Shown here one piece after another: positions 53,741 to 62,859 of a stretch of 64,000 nt of DNA. Positions within the stretch are counted from its first letter, which is position 1. Each line of letters starts with the position of its first letter. The stretch is from Thalassospira xianhensis MCCC 1A02616 (GTDB lineage: Bacteria; Pseudomonadota; Alphaproteobacteria; Rhodospirillales; Thalassospiraceae): NCBI RefSeq assembly GCF_003326475.1, contig NZ_JPWA01000009.1, positions 90,753 to 154,752 on the forward strand, read 5' to 3'. The translations under genes were made by a program, and so were the position numbers. The notes under the pieces are model-generated. The model was given only the letters and a program-made list of their open reading frames with translations. It had not been told where the DNA came from and searched no databases.

Positions 53741-54772
53741 ATGTTCGACCCCAAACATCCCCCGCAAAGCCTTGATGAAATCCGTAACCTGATGGCGGAA
53801 TTGCCATCCGTTGATACCGAGGCACAGGCAGCCGTCGCGGAACGCGAACCTCAGCTAACCAAGCCCGCAGGTGCACTTGGTCGCATGGAAGATATCAGCC
53901 TTTGGCTGGCCGGGTGGCAAGGAAATTCACGACCGAACATGACCCGCCCCCGCGTCACGGTCTTTGCCGGGAGCCACGGTGTCTGTGCACAGGGCGTGTC
54001 GGCCTTCCCGGCCGAGGTCAACCAGCAGATGGTTGAAAACTTCATCAATGGCGGGGCAGCAATCAACCAGATCTGCAAAACCGTTGACGCCGAATTGCGC
54101 GTGATGGAAGTCGCTCTTGAAATCCCGACCAACGATTTCTCACAAGAACCCGCCATGGATGATGAAGGCTGTGCTGAAGCGATGGCATTTGGCATGAGCG
54201 CAATCGAAAAGGGGCTCGACCTTTTTGTGCCCGGTGAAATGGGGATAGGCAATACCACGTCGGCAGCGGCTATTGCTCACGCACTGTTTGGCGGTGCAGC
54301 CGCCGACTGGACGGGACGCGGTACCGGAATTGACGACGAAACGCTTAAACGCAAAACACGCGTGGTAGGCGACGCCATCATCCTGCACAAAAATCAGATG
54401 CATGATGCACTTGATGTTCTGCGCTGTGTTGGCGGTCGTGAAATCGCGGCGATGGCCGGTGCGATTCTTGCCGCTCGTTATCAGCGGGTGCCGGTTCTTC
54501 TTGATGGTTACGTATCCTGCGCCGCTGCGGCAACCCTTGCCGCCATTCGCGGCGATGCGTTAGACCATTGCATGATCGGGCATGTCTCGGTCGAACCGGG
54601 GCACAAGCGCCTGATCGAAAAACTGGGTAAACAGCCGCTTCTCGATTTTGGCATGCGCCTTGGCGAAGGATCGGGTGCAGCCCTTGCCATCCCTCTTTTG
54701 CGGGCATCGGCGGAATGCCACAACGGCATGGCAACCTTCGCCAAGGCCGGTGTTGCAAGCCGCAGCGCATAA
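53741..54772 (+). CDS. cobT: Nicotinate-nucleotide-dimethylbenzimidazole phosphoribosyltransferase
   Basis: Makes alpha-ribazole phosphate from dimethylbenzimidazole. 343 residues with LTKPAGALGRMEDISLWLAG, VFAGSHGVCAQGVSAFPAEV (catalytic region), GEMGIGNTTSAAAIAHALF and LDFGMRLGEGSGAALAIPLL with the catalytic Glu. Start ATG 53741 has GGAG 7 bases upstream; an ATG at 53717 is too far from one. Divergent from cobS and followed by a terminator. Not the CobT chelatase subunit of the same name. Confidence 0.95.
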   Translation: MFDPKHPPQSLDEIRNLMAELPSVDTEAQAAVAEREPQLTKPAGALGRMEDISLWLAGWQGNSRPNMTRPRVTVFAGSHGVCAQGVSAFPAEVNQQMVENFINGGAAINQICKTVDAELRVMEVALEIPTNDFSQEPAMDDEGCAEAMAFGMSAIEKGLDLFVPGEMGIGNTTSAAAIAHALFGGAAADWTGRGTGIDDETLKRKTRVVGDAIILHKNQMHDALDVLRCVGGREIAAMAGAILAARYQRVPVLLDGYVSCAAAATLAAIRGDALDHCMIGHVSVEPGHKRLIEKLGKQPLLDFGMRLGEGSGAALAIPLLRASAECHNGMATFAKAGVASRSA

Positions 54773-54796
54773 TCGTTTTGATTTCGGAATCAAAAG

Positions 54797-54817
54797 ACGC
54801 CAGCTATTTGCTGGCGT
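54797..54817. terminator. Hairpin between convergent cobT and the EAL-like gene
   Basis: ACGCCAGC (54797-54804) and GCTGGCGT (54810-54817) pair exactly, followed on the plus strand by TATTTCTT. It touches the stop codon of the minus-strand gene. Confidence 0.6.
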
Positions 54818-56046
54818 TATTTCTTGGTGCGTTCGCTAAGCAGCTGCTCGACATAACGCCCCTGGAACATGGTGATATTGATCCCGTGACCAAACTTGAT
54901 CGCACGTTCATCATCACAACGGCACATGATCACACGCGTATCGCCTGACTGAGCGACCGCTTCACGCATCGCATTGCCGTGTTCCTCGTCCAGATTTTCC
55001 ATTTCCGGGTCCCAGATCATCTTGATCATATCAACGCCAAGCTTGTTGCGGTTGATATAGGGCAGCGACAGATGGCTGATGCCATCAATGCAAATCCGGT
55101 ATCCGCGATCACGGCAAAAATCGCGCGCAAAGAAAAACGCCCCAAGATCGGCAAAAATATCGATCTTCTGCAGCTCAAGCACGATTGTGCCGCGCTGGCC
55201 TGCTTTGACATTGCTGTCAAATGTCAGGAAATCCGGCGATAGCAGCGTCGAAACATTCAGGTTGATACTCACCGAGCCGGTAACCGATGCATCATTGCTG
55301 CGCGTAAGCAGAGATAACATCCGGCGATCAAGAATTTCCGTCAGGTGCTGGAACAGCCAGCGATTCGACAGAACATTGACATCGGGCAACAGCGTCTGCT
55401 GCAAATCCTTGATGGAAATGAACAGTTCGTGGAAAACCGGCGTCGGGTTTGCATCACCAACAACCGCACAAATCGCCTGTCGGCGCATCAGGTTCGAAAG
55501 ATCAGCGCGACGCAATGCCTCGTCGATACGGCCAAGGATTTTCGGCGTCAGCGGCGCGCGACCGTCTTCAAGATCGGGACTATCGTTATGGCGCTCGGCC
55601 GCCTTGCTGACCTGACGTGGACGGTTGGCGTTCGACCGCACAAGCGTCTGGGTCAGATGCAGGAAATCCTTGTATTGCTGGGCGACGTCAAAATAGTCGG
55701 TAAAGGTCGCCGGTGCACCGCTTTCATCCTTGCCGTCGCTGATCAGCGGATCATCATTGAACAGGAATTTAAGCCGGAAGATAACGGCATTGACCTCGTC
55801 AATCTCGGCAGCATCAAAGATAAAAATCAGATCCTGATTGGACAGGGTAAAGATACGCCCGGTGACTTCAGGGACGATTTCCTCAAATGATGCAATCGCG
55901 GTACGGATATGATGATCGCGCCGGTTGAAAGGCAAAAGCTTCGAAAAATGCACATGAATTGCCCCCACGCCATCCTTCCGGCGTTCAAGACGCCGCACAT
56001 AATCGACCAGAAAAGCTTCGGGTGAGGGTAACGTGCTTTCAGACAT
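54817..56046 (-). CDS. Degenerate EAL-domain-like protein
   Basis: 409 residues, soluble. The second half (about 220-400) follows the EAL phosphodiesterase fold by pattern: SVSINLNVSTLLSP, GTIVLELQKIDIFADLG, GYRICIDGISHLSLP and LGVDMIKMIWDP, ending with a GRYVEQLL-like turn where active EAL proteins have QGY/F. The metal-binding E-x-L and the DDFG acids seem not to be conserved, so it is likely a c-di-GMP-binding or purely structural homologue. The first 200 residues match nothing I know. Role unknown; its neighbours are cobT and gmhA. Confidence 0.65.
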   Translation of the reverse strand: MSESTLPSPEAFLVDYVRRLERRKDGVGAIHVHFSKLLPFNRRDHHIRTAIASFEEIVPEVTGRIFTLSNQDLIFIFDAAEIDEVNAVIFRLKFLFNDDPLISDGKDESGAPATFTDYFDVAQQYKDFLHLTQTLVRSNANRPRQVSKAAERHNDSPDLEDGRAPLTPKILGRIDEALRRADLSNLMRRQAICAVVGDANPTPVFHELFISIKDLQQTLLPDVNVLSNRWLFQHLTEILDRRMLSLLTRSNDASVTGSVSINLNVSTLLSPDFLTFDSNVKAGQRGTIVLELQKIDIFADLGAFFFARDFCRDRGYRICIDGISHLSLPYINRNKLGVDMIKMIWDPEMENLDEEHGNAMREAVAQSGDTRVIMCRCDDERAIKFGHGINITMFQGRYVEQLLSERTKK

Positions 56047-56302
56047 ACAGGATGACCAGATTTTCCAATGTGCAACGCGCGGCGAAAGTCCCGATTGAAA
56101 TACAATAGTTCGCTGCCTGTTAACAGCTTATGTATTTATCATTGTGATAAATTGAAACCAAATGTGAAAAACGGGCACTTTCTGACGTTCCACCAATTAC
56201 CGCAAGCACCAGCTTCTATAACGATAAGTCATGGCAATACGTCATCCAAGCTGCTAGTTTCAGCCCGATTTCATCGCCTCGAACATTCCAGAGACCAAAA
56301 AC

Positions 56303-56887
56303 ATGGATATCAATGCCTTCTTCGATGCCGAATTTGACGAGCATCTTGATCTGGTTGACAAAACCCGTGAAGCAACGCGTGCGCCCTTTGCAAAACTGGT
56401 CTCGATCTGCACCAATGCACTCAATGAAGGCAACAAACTCCTGTTTTTTGGCAATGGCGGATCGGCCGCCGACGCGCAGCATATCGCAACCGAGTTTACG
56501 GTTCGCTACATCAATGATCGACGCGCCTTGCCAGCCATCGCGCTTACAACCGACTGCTCGGCATTGACGGCCATCGGCAACGATTTCGGTTTCGATTATC
56601 TGTTCTCGCGCCAGATCGAGGCACTTGGTCGTCCGGGCGATATCGCGATTGGCATTTCGACATCCGGCAACAGCAAAAACGTCAATCTCGGCCTTGAAAA
56701 GGCCCGCGAAATAGGTTTGGTCGCAACCGGCTGGACCGGTAAAACCGGCGGCGCCATGGTTGATCTGTGTGATCCGTTGATGATCGTGCCCAGCAACACC
56801 ACCGCCCGCATTCAGGAAATGCATATCCAGATCGGGCAGATGCTGGTTGGCGCGCTGGAACATACCCTTGGCCTGACCAAAGCCTGA
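56303..56887 (+). CDS. gmhA: Sedoheptulose-7-phosphate isomerase (phosphoheptose isomerase)
   Basis: First step of ADP-heptose synthesis for LPS core. 194-residue SIS-domain protein with LFFGNGGSAADAQHIATEF and IGISTSGNSKNVNLGLEKAR. Its active-site His/Glu layout and length fit GmhA. It starts at ATG 56303 with a GAG-type site upstream. hldE begins 45 bases after its stop, and the two belong to one operon. Confidence 0.93.
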   Translation: MDINAFFDAEFDEHLDLVDKTREATRAPFAKLVSICTNALNEGNKLLFFGNGGSAADAQHIATEFTVRYINDRRALPAIALTTDCSALTAIGNDFGFDYLFSRQIEALGRPGDIAIGISTSGNSKNVNLGLEKAREIGLVATGWTGKTGGAMVDLCDPLMIVPSNTTARIQEMHIQIGQMLVGALEHTLGLTKA

Positions 56888-56932
56888 GACCACCAAGCAC
56901 CACCGACTTAACGAACAGAAAACGATAAGAAC

Positions 56933-58405
56933 ATGACCGATCTTAGCCATCTGGCCCAACTGGTTGAACAACTTCCCAATGCCAAGGTGCTTTGCATCGG
57001 TGATGTGATGCTTGACCGGTTTGTATATGGATCTGTTACGCGCATTTCGCCCGAGGCACCGATCCCGATCATCCGTGTCGAACGCGAAAGCGCCATGCTG
57101 GGCGGGGCGGGCAACGTCACCCGAAATGCCACGGCACTTGGTGCATCGGTACGTTTTCTGTCGCTTGTCGGTGATGACCTTCCGGGCCGTGAGGTCATGG
57201 AATATGTCGCCAATGACAAAGGTGTCGAACCCTATATCCAGATTGAACGCAATCGCCCGACCACGATCAAGACCCGCTATATCGCGGGCGGACAGCAATT
57301 GTTACGATCCGATAACGAAACCACCGCAATCCTTGCAGCGGCAACCATCAGCAACCTTTCGGCTTTGGCCGCACAACTGGCCCCCGATGTTAGTGCCATC
57401 GTGCTTTCCGATTACGGCAAGGGCGTTCTGCATGGTGACGTTGTCGCCGCAACCATTGCCGCCGCCCGCAAGGCCGGAAAACCGGTTATCGTCGATCCCA
57501 AGGGTACCGATTACAGCATCTATCGCGGTGCAACGGTCGTCACCCCGAACCGCGCCGAAGCCCAGGCCGCAACCGGCATCGACATTCAAAGTGACGAGGA
57601 TGCAATTGCCGCAGCGACCAAAATCATCACCGAATGCGGTATTGAAAACGTCCTTCTGACCCGAAGCCAGGATGGCATGACGCTTGTCACCAGCAAGGGT
57701 GAGGCAACCCATCTTCCAACCGAAGCACGCGAAGTGTTTGATGTTTCGGGCGCTGGCGACACGGTCGTTGCCTGCCTTGCATCGGCGATTGCCGGGGGCG
57801 CATCACTTTCAGACGCTGCGCGTATTGCCAATGTTGCCGCGGGCATCGTGGTTGGCAAGATCGGCACCGCTGTTGTTTATCCGGACGAACTGATTTCTGT
57901 TCTGCATCATCACGACCTGATGATCGGCGAAGCCAAACTGATGCCGCTTGACCGCATGGTGGACCGTGTCGAACGCTGGCGCCGCAAGGGTTATAAGGTC
58001 GGCTTTACCAATGGTTGTTTTGATCTGCTGCATCCGGGCCATCTGAGCCTCCTGCAACAGGCACGATCCAATTGTGACCGGCTGATTGTCGGACTTAATT
58101 CCGATGCGTCGGTCAAACGCCTCAAGGGCGAAGCACGCCCCGTGCAATCAGAGGCCGCCCGTGCTGCTGTCCTTGGATCGCTTGAAACCATCAGCGGTGT
58201 GGTGATTTTCGGCGAGGATACCCCGATCACGGTGATCGAGGCCCTCAAACCCGATATTCTGGTCAAGGGTGCCGATTACACCATCGACAAGGTTGTCGGT
58301 GCGGATATCGTTCAGGGCTATGGCGGCAAGGTTGTTCTGGCCAATCTCGCCGATGGCTTCTCGACGACATCGACCATTGCGCGCATCAATCAGGGCAAAG
58401 ACTAG
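56933..58405 (+). CDS. hldE: Bifunctional heptose-7-phosphate kinase / heptose-1-phosphate adenylyltransferase
   Basis: 490 residues: an N-terminal ribokinase-fold kinase (about 1-320; RVERESAMLGGAGNVTRNAT, VFDVSGAGDTVVACLASAIA with catalytic Asp) and a C-terminal adenylyltransferase (about 350-490; GFTNGCFDLLHPGHLSLLQQ with HxGH, and LVKGADYTIDKVVG). It makes ADP-glycero-manno-heptose for LPS core from gmhA product. The stop overlaps cbiB's stop on the opposite strand by 4 bases. Confidence 0.95.
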   Translation: MTDLSHLAQLVEQLPNAKVLCIGDVMLDRFVYGSVTRISPEAPIPIIRVERESAMLGGAGNVTRNATALGASVRFLSLVGDDLPGREVMEYVANDKGVEPYIQIERNRPTTIKTRYIAGGQQLLRSDNETTAILAAATISNLSALAAQLAPDVSAIVLSDYGKGVLHGDVVAATIAAARKAGKPVIVDPKGTDYSIYRGATVVTPNRAEAQAATGIDIQSDEDAIAAATKIITECGIENVLLTRSQDGMTLVTSKGEATHLPTEAREVFDVSGAGDTVVACLASAIAGGASLSDAARIANVAAGIVVGKIGTAVVYPDELISVLHHHDLMIGEAKLMPLDRMVDRVERWRRKGYKVGFTNGCFDLLHPGHLSLLQQARSNCDRLIVGLNSDASVKRLKGEARPVQSEAARAAVLGSLETISGVVIFGEDTPITVIEALKPDILVKGADYTIDKVVGADIVQGYGGKVVLANLADGFSTTSTIARINQGKD

Positions 58406-59421
58406 ACCAGCCCGACCCAGGTCATCTTTAACACCACCGGCCACGCCGCGTTCAGAATACAGGACGTGGTGTAAAGTTTTAGCGCACGGTCGATGTCGCT
58501 GGCATCCGCATCCCGCCTGCCATCACCGATATAGGGGTCTTCGACCAGTTCCGCGCCATATTGGCGCGGCCCAGCAAGCGACAGGTCAAGCGCCCCGGCA
58601 AAAGCCGCTTCCTGCCATCCGGCATTTGGGGATTTGTGCTTTGACGCATCGCGCAGCATGGTTTTCCACGCATCCGCGCCGGAAGTTTTGCGGCCAATCC
58701 CAGCGGCAAGGCAGATCACCCCACCAGCAATTCGTGCAGGGACAAAGTTCACAACATCATCAAGGCGTGCCGCGAACTTGCCGAAATAAAGATATCGTTC
58801 ATTACGATGACCGATCATCGAATCAAGCGTATTGATCGCCTTATAGGCACAAAGCCCGATCGGCCCGCCCAGCACATACCAGAACAGGGGGGCGACCACG
58901 CCGTCCGAAAAGTTTTCCGCACAGCTTTCAATCGCCGCCCGACTGACTCCGGCCTGATCAAGCGATTGCGGATCACGCCCGACAATCATCGAAACCGCCG
59001 CCCGTCCGCCTGCAAGGCCATCGCGCCTTAACGCGACCGAAACGCCTTTGACATGCTGATAAAGCCCCTTTTGCGCAATCAGGATGGCAAGCAGCAGAAT
59101 ATCGGCAAGCCGGAAAATGCCACCAAACGACGATATCAGCTGGATCACGCCACCAAACGACACAGCACAGGCAATCACCGCCAGAGTGGTAAGGCTTCCG
59201 CGTAAAAAGCGATCCCTGCCGCCATATCGCGGTTTGTTCAGGCGTTTTTCAAACCATGCAATCAGATTGCCAACCCAAACCACCGGATGCGGCACCCGTC
59301 CGAACAGCCAAGGGAAATCCCCACAAACTGCATCAAGCACCAGTGCCAATACCAGCACGGTGAAAAGCGGGCCCATGAAACCGGGCTCGGGGATCAGAAA
59401 TTCAAGGATCATGGTTTCCAT
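58402..59421 (-). CDS. cbiB: Adenosylcobinamide-phosphate synthase (CbiB/CobD)
   Basis: Membrane enzyme that attaches aminopropanol to cobyric acid. About 339 residues with several hydrophobic segments; marks are LDAVCGDFPWLFGRVPHPVVW, ESCAENFSDGVVAPLFW, YKAINTLDSMIGHRNERYLY and GAELVEDPYIGDG, all CbiB features. In cobalamin work it is CobD (Pseudomonas naming). Start uncertain: ATG 59421 or 59412; upstream in-frame sequence to 59595 lacks membrane character. Lies end to end with hldE. Confidence 0.94.
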   Translation of the reverse strand: METMILEFLIPEPGFMGPLFTVLVLALVLDAVCGDFPWLFGRVPHPVVWVGNLIAWFEKRLNKPRYGGRDRFLRGSLTTLAVIACAVSFGGVIQLISSFGGIFRLADILLLAILIAQKGLYQHVKGVSVALRRDGLAGGRAAVSMIVGRDPQSLDQAGVSRAAIESCAENFSDGVVAPLFWYVLGGPIGLCAYKAINTLDSMIGHRNERYLYFGKFAARLDDVVNFVPARIAGGVICLAAGIGRKTSGADAWKTMLRDASKHKSPNAGWQEAAFAGALDLSLAGPRQYGAELVEDPYIGDGRRDADASDIDRALKLYTTSCILNAAWPVVLKMTWVGLV

Positions 59422-59840
59422 TGCGGCAATGTGCGTTGCAGGCAGATGCCCGTCAATCATCATCCGGGATTGCACAAACAAATTACTGAACAAACAGCAC
59501 GATTTGCCAATCGGCTCGGGCTTTGATAAAAGAATTTTCATACATTTTATTTTTTCTTCATACCACATTTCTGCATCCAGATCAGGAGGCCTCAAACCTG
59601 TTACTCGTCCTTTCCACCATTCCGGGCATCAAGATTTGTGACCACAACATCTGCAATCGCCCGTAAAACAAACCACAACAGCTTGTATTTTCTATCCGAC
59701 GAACCCTTGCGACGATTATCCAATCAGCTGTGGCTTGCATTCCGCAGGCCAATCGGTGAAAACGGGGGTGGCATCGGGTACCGTGACGGTTTGTGACCGT
59801 CATGCACCAAAACACGAGAGAGACAAAGGAGCAGCCTTTT
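59422..59840. other. Divergent intergenic region between cbiB and cbiX
   Basis: About 419 bases without a credible ORF. A perfect inverted repeat TGACGGT (59784-59790)/ACCGTCA (59796-59802) lies 38 bases before the cbiX start, possibly an operator or leader hairpin. I looked for the cobalamin riboswitch core on both strands here and did not find it. Confidence 0.45.
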
Positions 59841-60881
59841 ATGTCCCCCAAAGGCGCCGTAATGATTTGCGGACACGGTTCGCGTGATGAGCGCGCTGTT
59901 TCACAGTTCAACGCCATGGTTGAAACAATGAAGCAGACCCATCTGGCCGATTATGATGTCGAAAGCGGCTTTCTCGAATTTGCCCACCCGATCCTGCGCG
60001 ATGGCTTTGAAAAACTCAAAGCCATGGGCCACAAAAAGATTTACGCCCTGCCGGGCATGCTGTTTGCCGCCGGTCACGTCAAAAATGACCTGCCAAGCGA
60101 AGTGAACAATTTCGCCCATGAAAACCCGGATATCGACGTTAAATTCGGACGTGATCTGGCGATTGACCCGAAACTTCTGCGCGCCAGTGCTGATCGCATC
60201 GAAGAAGCCCTTGCAACCGCTGATGACAGCATCTCGCGCAAGGATACGCTTTTGATGGTCGTCGGGCGTGGCACCAATGACCCGGATGCCAATTCAAACG
60301 TCTATAAGGTCGCACGCATGTTACAGGAAGGCCTTGGTTTCGGTCGTACCGAAATCAGCTATTCCGGCGTTGCACATCCGCGCGTCAATGCCGGCCTGCG
60401 CGAAGCCATGAAGCTTGGCTACAAGCGTGTGGTGGTCTTCCCGTATTTCCTGTTTGCAGGCATTCTGATCGACCGGATTTACACCCACACCGACGAAGTC
60501 GCCGCCGAATTCCCCGATGTTGAATTCATCAAGGCGGAATATCTGCGCGACCATCCGCTGGTGCTTGAAAGCTTTGCCGAACGTCTGGCCGAGATCGATA
60601 CCGGCGATAACAACATGAACTGTCAGTTGTGCAAATATCGCGAACAGATCATTGGATATGAAGGTGACGTTGCAACACCTCAGGTCGGGCATCATCATCA
60701 TGTGATGGGGATTGGTACCGACGGGCATAGCCACGGACATTCCCACGGCCATAACCATGGTCACGGACACCATCATGATCATTCTCATGGGCATTCCCAC
60801 GGTCATTCTCATGACCACAACCATGATCACGGTCACAGCCACGACCATAGCCACGAAACCAATAAAGCGACCGGTTCCTGA
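59841..60881 (+). CDS. cbiX: Sirohydrochlorin cobaltochelatase CbiX, long form with His-rich tail
   Basis: Inserts Co2+ into sirohydrochlorin or its reduced form. 346 residues: two chelatase repeats (ICGHGSRDERAV, then VGRGTNDPDAN; and the second half around FPYFLFAGILIDRI), then MNCQLCKYREQI, the M-x-C-x-x-C motif linked to a 4Fe-4S cluster in the Bacillus megaterium enzyme, then a tail of about 55 residues almost entirely His, Gly, Asp and Ser. Start ATG 59841 has AAGGAG 11 bases upstream. cobH follows 35 bases later. Confidence 0.93.
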   Translation: MSPKGAVMICGHGSRDERAVSQFNAMVETMKQTHLADYDVESGFLEFAHPILRDGFEKLKAMGHKKIYALPGMLFAAGHVKNDLPSEVNNFAHENPDIDVKFGRDLAIDPKLLRASADRIEEALATADDSISRKDTLLMVVGRGTNDPDANSNVYKVARMLQEGLGFGRTEISYSGVAHPRVNAGLREAMKLGYKRVVVFPYFLFAGILIDRIYTHTDEVAAEFPDVEFIKAEYLRDHPLVLESFAERLAEIDTGDNNMNCQLCKYREQIIGYEGDVATPQVGHHHHVMGIGTDGHSHGHSHGHNHGHGHHHDHSHGHSHGHSHDHNHDHGHSHDHSHETNKATGS

Positions 60882-60916
60882 CCGGTCGCCCTCCGTTCCC
60901 TGCGAAAGGCGCGGCG

Positions 60917-61609
60917 ATGTTCGACTATCTGCGAGACCCGCAGGAAATCTATCGGCAAAGCTTTGCAACCATCGAAGCAGAAGCCGATCTCGCCCGCTTT
61001 CCCGAAGAATTGCGGCCGGTTGCCGTGCGGATCATCCATGCCTGTGGCATGGTTGAAATTGCAGATAAAATTGCATTTGGCGACAATGTCGCGCCTGCTG
61101 CAATCGGATCGCTGCAAAAGGGAAGGCCAATCCTTTGTGATGCGGAAATGGTCCGGAACGGGATCATTTCCCGCCTGTTGCCCGCCGATAATCCGGTCCT
61201 TTGCACCTTGAATGCAGATGGCAATGCTGAACGCGCGGGCAAACTTGGCACCACACGGTCGGCCGCTGCCATCGAAGACTGGGTTGATCATATCGATGAT
61301 GCAATAATTGCCATCGGCAATGCGCCAACCGCGCTTTTTCATCTTCTCGAAGCCCTGGTTTCGAACCGTCTGGCGAAACCTGCACTGATCATCGGCATGC
61401 CGGTGGGCTTCGTCGGGGCCGAGGAAAGCAAGGAAGCCCTGATTGCCCATGCCGGTGACATTCCGTTCGTCACGTTGCGCGGCCGGTTTGGCGGCAGTGC
61501 GGTTACCGCGGCAACGCTCAATGCATTGGCGCACCTCGCATCGCCGGGGCAAACACCGGATGGCACGACCGCAAATCCCACAGACGCTGACAAAGGGGAT
61601 GGCAAATGA
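60917..61609 (+). CDS. cobH: Precorrin-8X methylmutase
   Basis: Moves a methyl from C11 to C12, giving hydrogenobyrinic acid (CobH) or cobyrinic acid (CbiC). 230 residues; catalytic His41 lies in VRIIHACGMVEIADKI, with GRPILCDAEMVRNGI, TTRSAAAIEDW and IIGMPVGFVGAEESKEAL following. Ends overlapping cobL by four bases. The run cbiX-cobH-cobL-cobI-cbiG is one operon. Confidence 0.95.
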   Translation: MFDYLRDPQEIYRQSFATIEAEADLARFPEELRPVAVRIIHACGMVEIADKIAFGDNVAPAAIGSLQKGRPILCDAEMVRNGIISRLLPADNPVLCTLNADGNAERAGKLGTTRSAAAIEDWVDHIDDAIIAIGNAPTALFHLLEALVSNRLAKPALIIGMPVGFVGAEESKEALIAHAGDIPFVTLRGRFGGSAVTAATLNALAHLASPGQTPDGTTANPTDADKGDGK

Positions 61610-62859
61610 ACGAACAGTCACCCCTGAACGGCAAAATCACCGTGATTGGCATTGGTGAAAACGGTTATGACGGACTAAGTGCGATTGCGCGTCAGATACT
61701 TGAAACCGCCAGCGTTATTTTTGGCGGCAAACGCCATATCGCCATGTTGCCCGGATCAAACATTGCCATCCAGAACAGCTGGATCACGCCGTTCGAAGCC
61801 AACATGCCCCTGATCGAGGATTGCCTTGATCAAAATCCGATTATCCTGGCCAGCGGCGACCCGATGTTCTTTGGTGTCGGCAATGCACTGGTTAATTATT
61901 TCGGTTCCAGATCAATTACTGTGATCCCGCATCCATCCAGCATCAGTCTGGCAGCCGCCCGCATGGGCTGGGCGCTTGCCGAATGCGATGTGATCACGCT
62001 GCATGGGCGCGAACCGGAAATCTTACGATCGCACCTGCGCCCGCGCGGCAGGCTGATCGCGCTTAGTGCCGATGGCAGTACCCCTGCACTGGTGGCGGTT
62101 ATGCTGTGTGAGGCCGGTTACGATCAAAGCCAGATGACGATTTGTGAACGGCTGGGCGGCACACAGGAACGCATCACCACCCAAACCGCACAGACATGGC
62201 AATCCACCGCAACCTCAATGCCCGAAGTCAAACCGGTCGATCCGCTGAACCTGATCATGATCGATCTGGTGGCCGGGCCCAAAAGCCGCGTTCTGGGCAA
62301 TGGTGCCGGTCTTCCCGATGATGCCTTCATCCATGACGGGATGATTACCAAATCGGAAATTCGTGCCCAGACACTGGCATCCCTTGCGCCATGGCGCGAC
62401 GCCATGCTTTGGGATCTGGGGGCTGGCTGCGGTTCGATTTCCATTGAATGGATGCGTGCTGGCGGTCAGGCCATCGCCATTGAACGCGATGCAAAACGGT
62501 GCGATCTGATCGGCAAGAATGCCATCCGCCTTGGTACACCCAATCTGGTGATCCGCCAAAAGGCGATCGAAGACGTTATTACCTTCGCCGATCAACTCCC
62601 GACACCTGATGCGATTTTTGTCGGCGGCGGTATTACGACGCCCGGTCTGATGGATCGGTGCTGGGATATCCTGCCGATGCATGGCCGGCTGGTGGCCAAT
62701 ACCGTCACGCTGGAAGGCGAAGAAGAATTATTACGGTTTTACAATAAAAATGGTGGCACCCTGTCGCGCCTTTCGGTTTCCCGGCTGGTTCCACGCGGCA
62801 GTTTCAGGGGCTGGAGCAACCTTGCCCCCGTCACCCACTATGTCGGAGTAAAAGTATGA
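61606..62859 (+). CDS. cobL: Precorrin-6B C5,C15-methyltransferase (decarboxylating)
   Basis: Methylates C5 and C15 and removes the C12 acetate. 417 residues joining two domains: CbiE-like N-half (VIGIGENGYDGLSAIARQIL, ILASGDPMFFGVGN) and CbiT-like C-half (MLWDLGAGCGSISIEWMRAG, then VGGGITTPGLMDR). The fusion is the CobL form. ATGA overlap at both ends with cobH and cobI. Confidence 0.95.
   Translation: MNEQSPLNGKITVIGIGENGYDGLSAIARQILETASVIFGGKRHIAMLPGSNIAIQNSWITPFEANMPLIEDCLDQNPIILASGDPMFFGVGNALVNYFGSRSITVIPHPSSISLAAARMGWALAECDVITLHGREPEILRSHLRPRGRLIALSADGSTPALVAVMLCEAGYDQSQMTICERLGGTQERITTQTAQTWQSTATSMPEVKPVDPLNLIMIDLVAGPKSRVLGNGAGLPDDAFIHDGMITKSEIRAQTLASLAPWRDAMLWDLGAGCGSISIEWMRAGGQAIAIERDAKRCDLIGKNAIRLGTPNLVIRQKAIEDVITFADQLPTPDAIFVGGGITTPGLMDRCWDILPMHGRLVANTVTLEGEEELLRFYNKNGGTLSRLSVSRLVPRGSFRGWSNLAPVTHYVGVKV

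Noticed and set aside
56216..57298. A 360-codon minus-strand open frame
   Set aside because: Antisense to gmhA and hldE, both of which carry strong motifs.
60321..60968. A Met/Val-rich minus-strand open frame
   Set aside because: It is the reverse of the His-rich cbiX tail; His codons CAT/CAC read back as Met/Val-rich codons.
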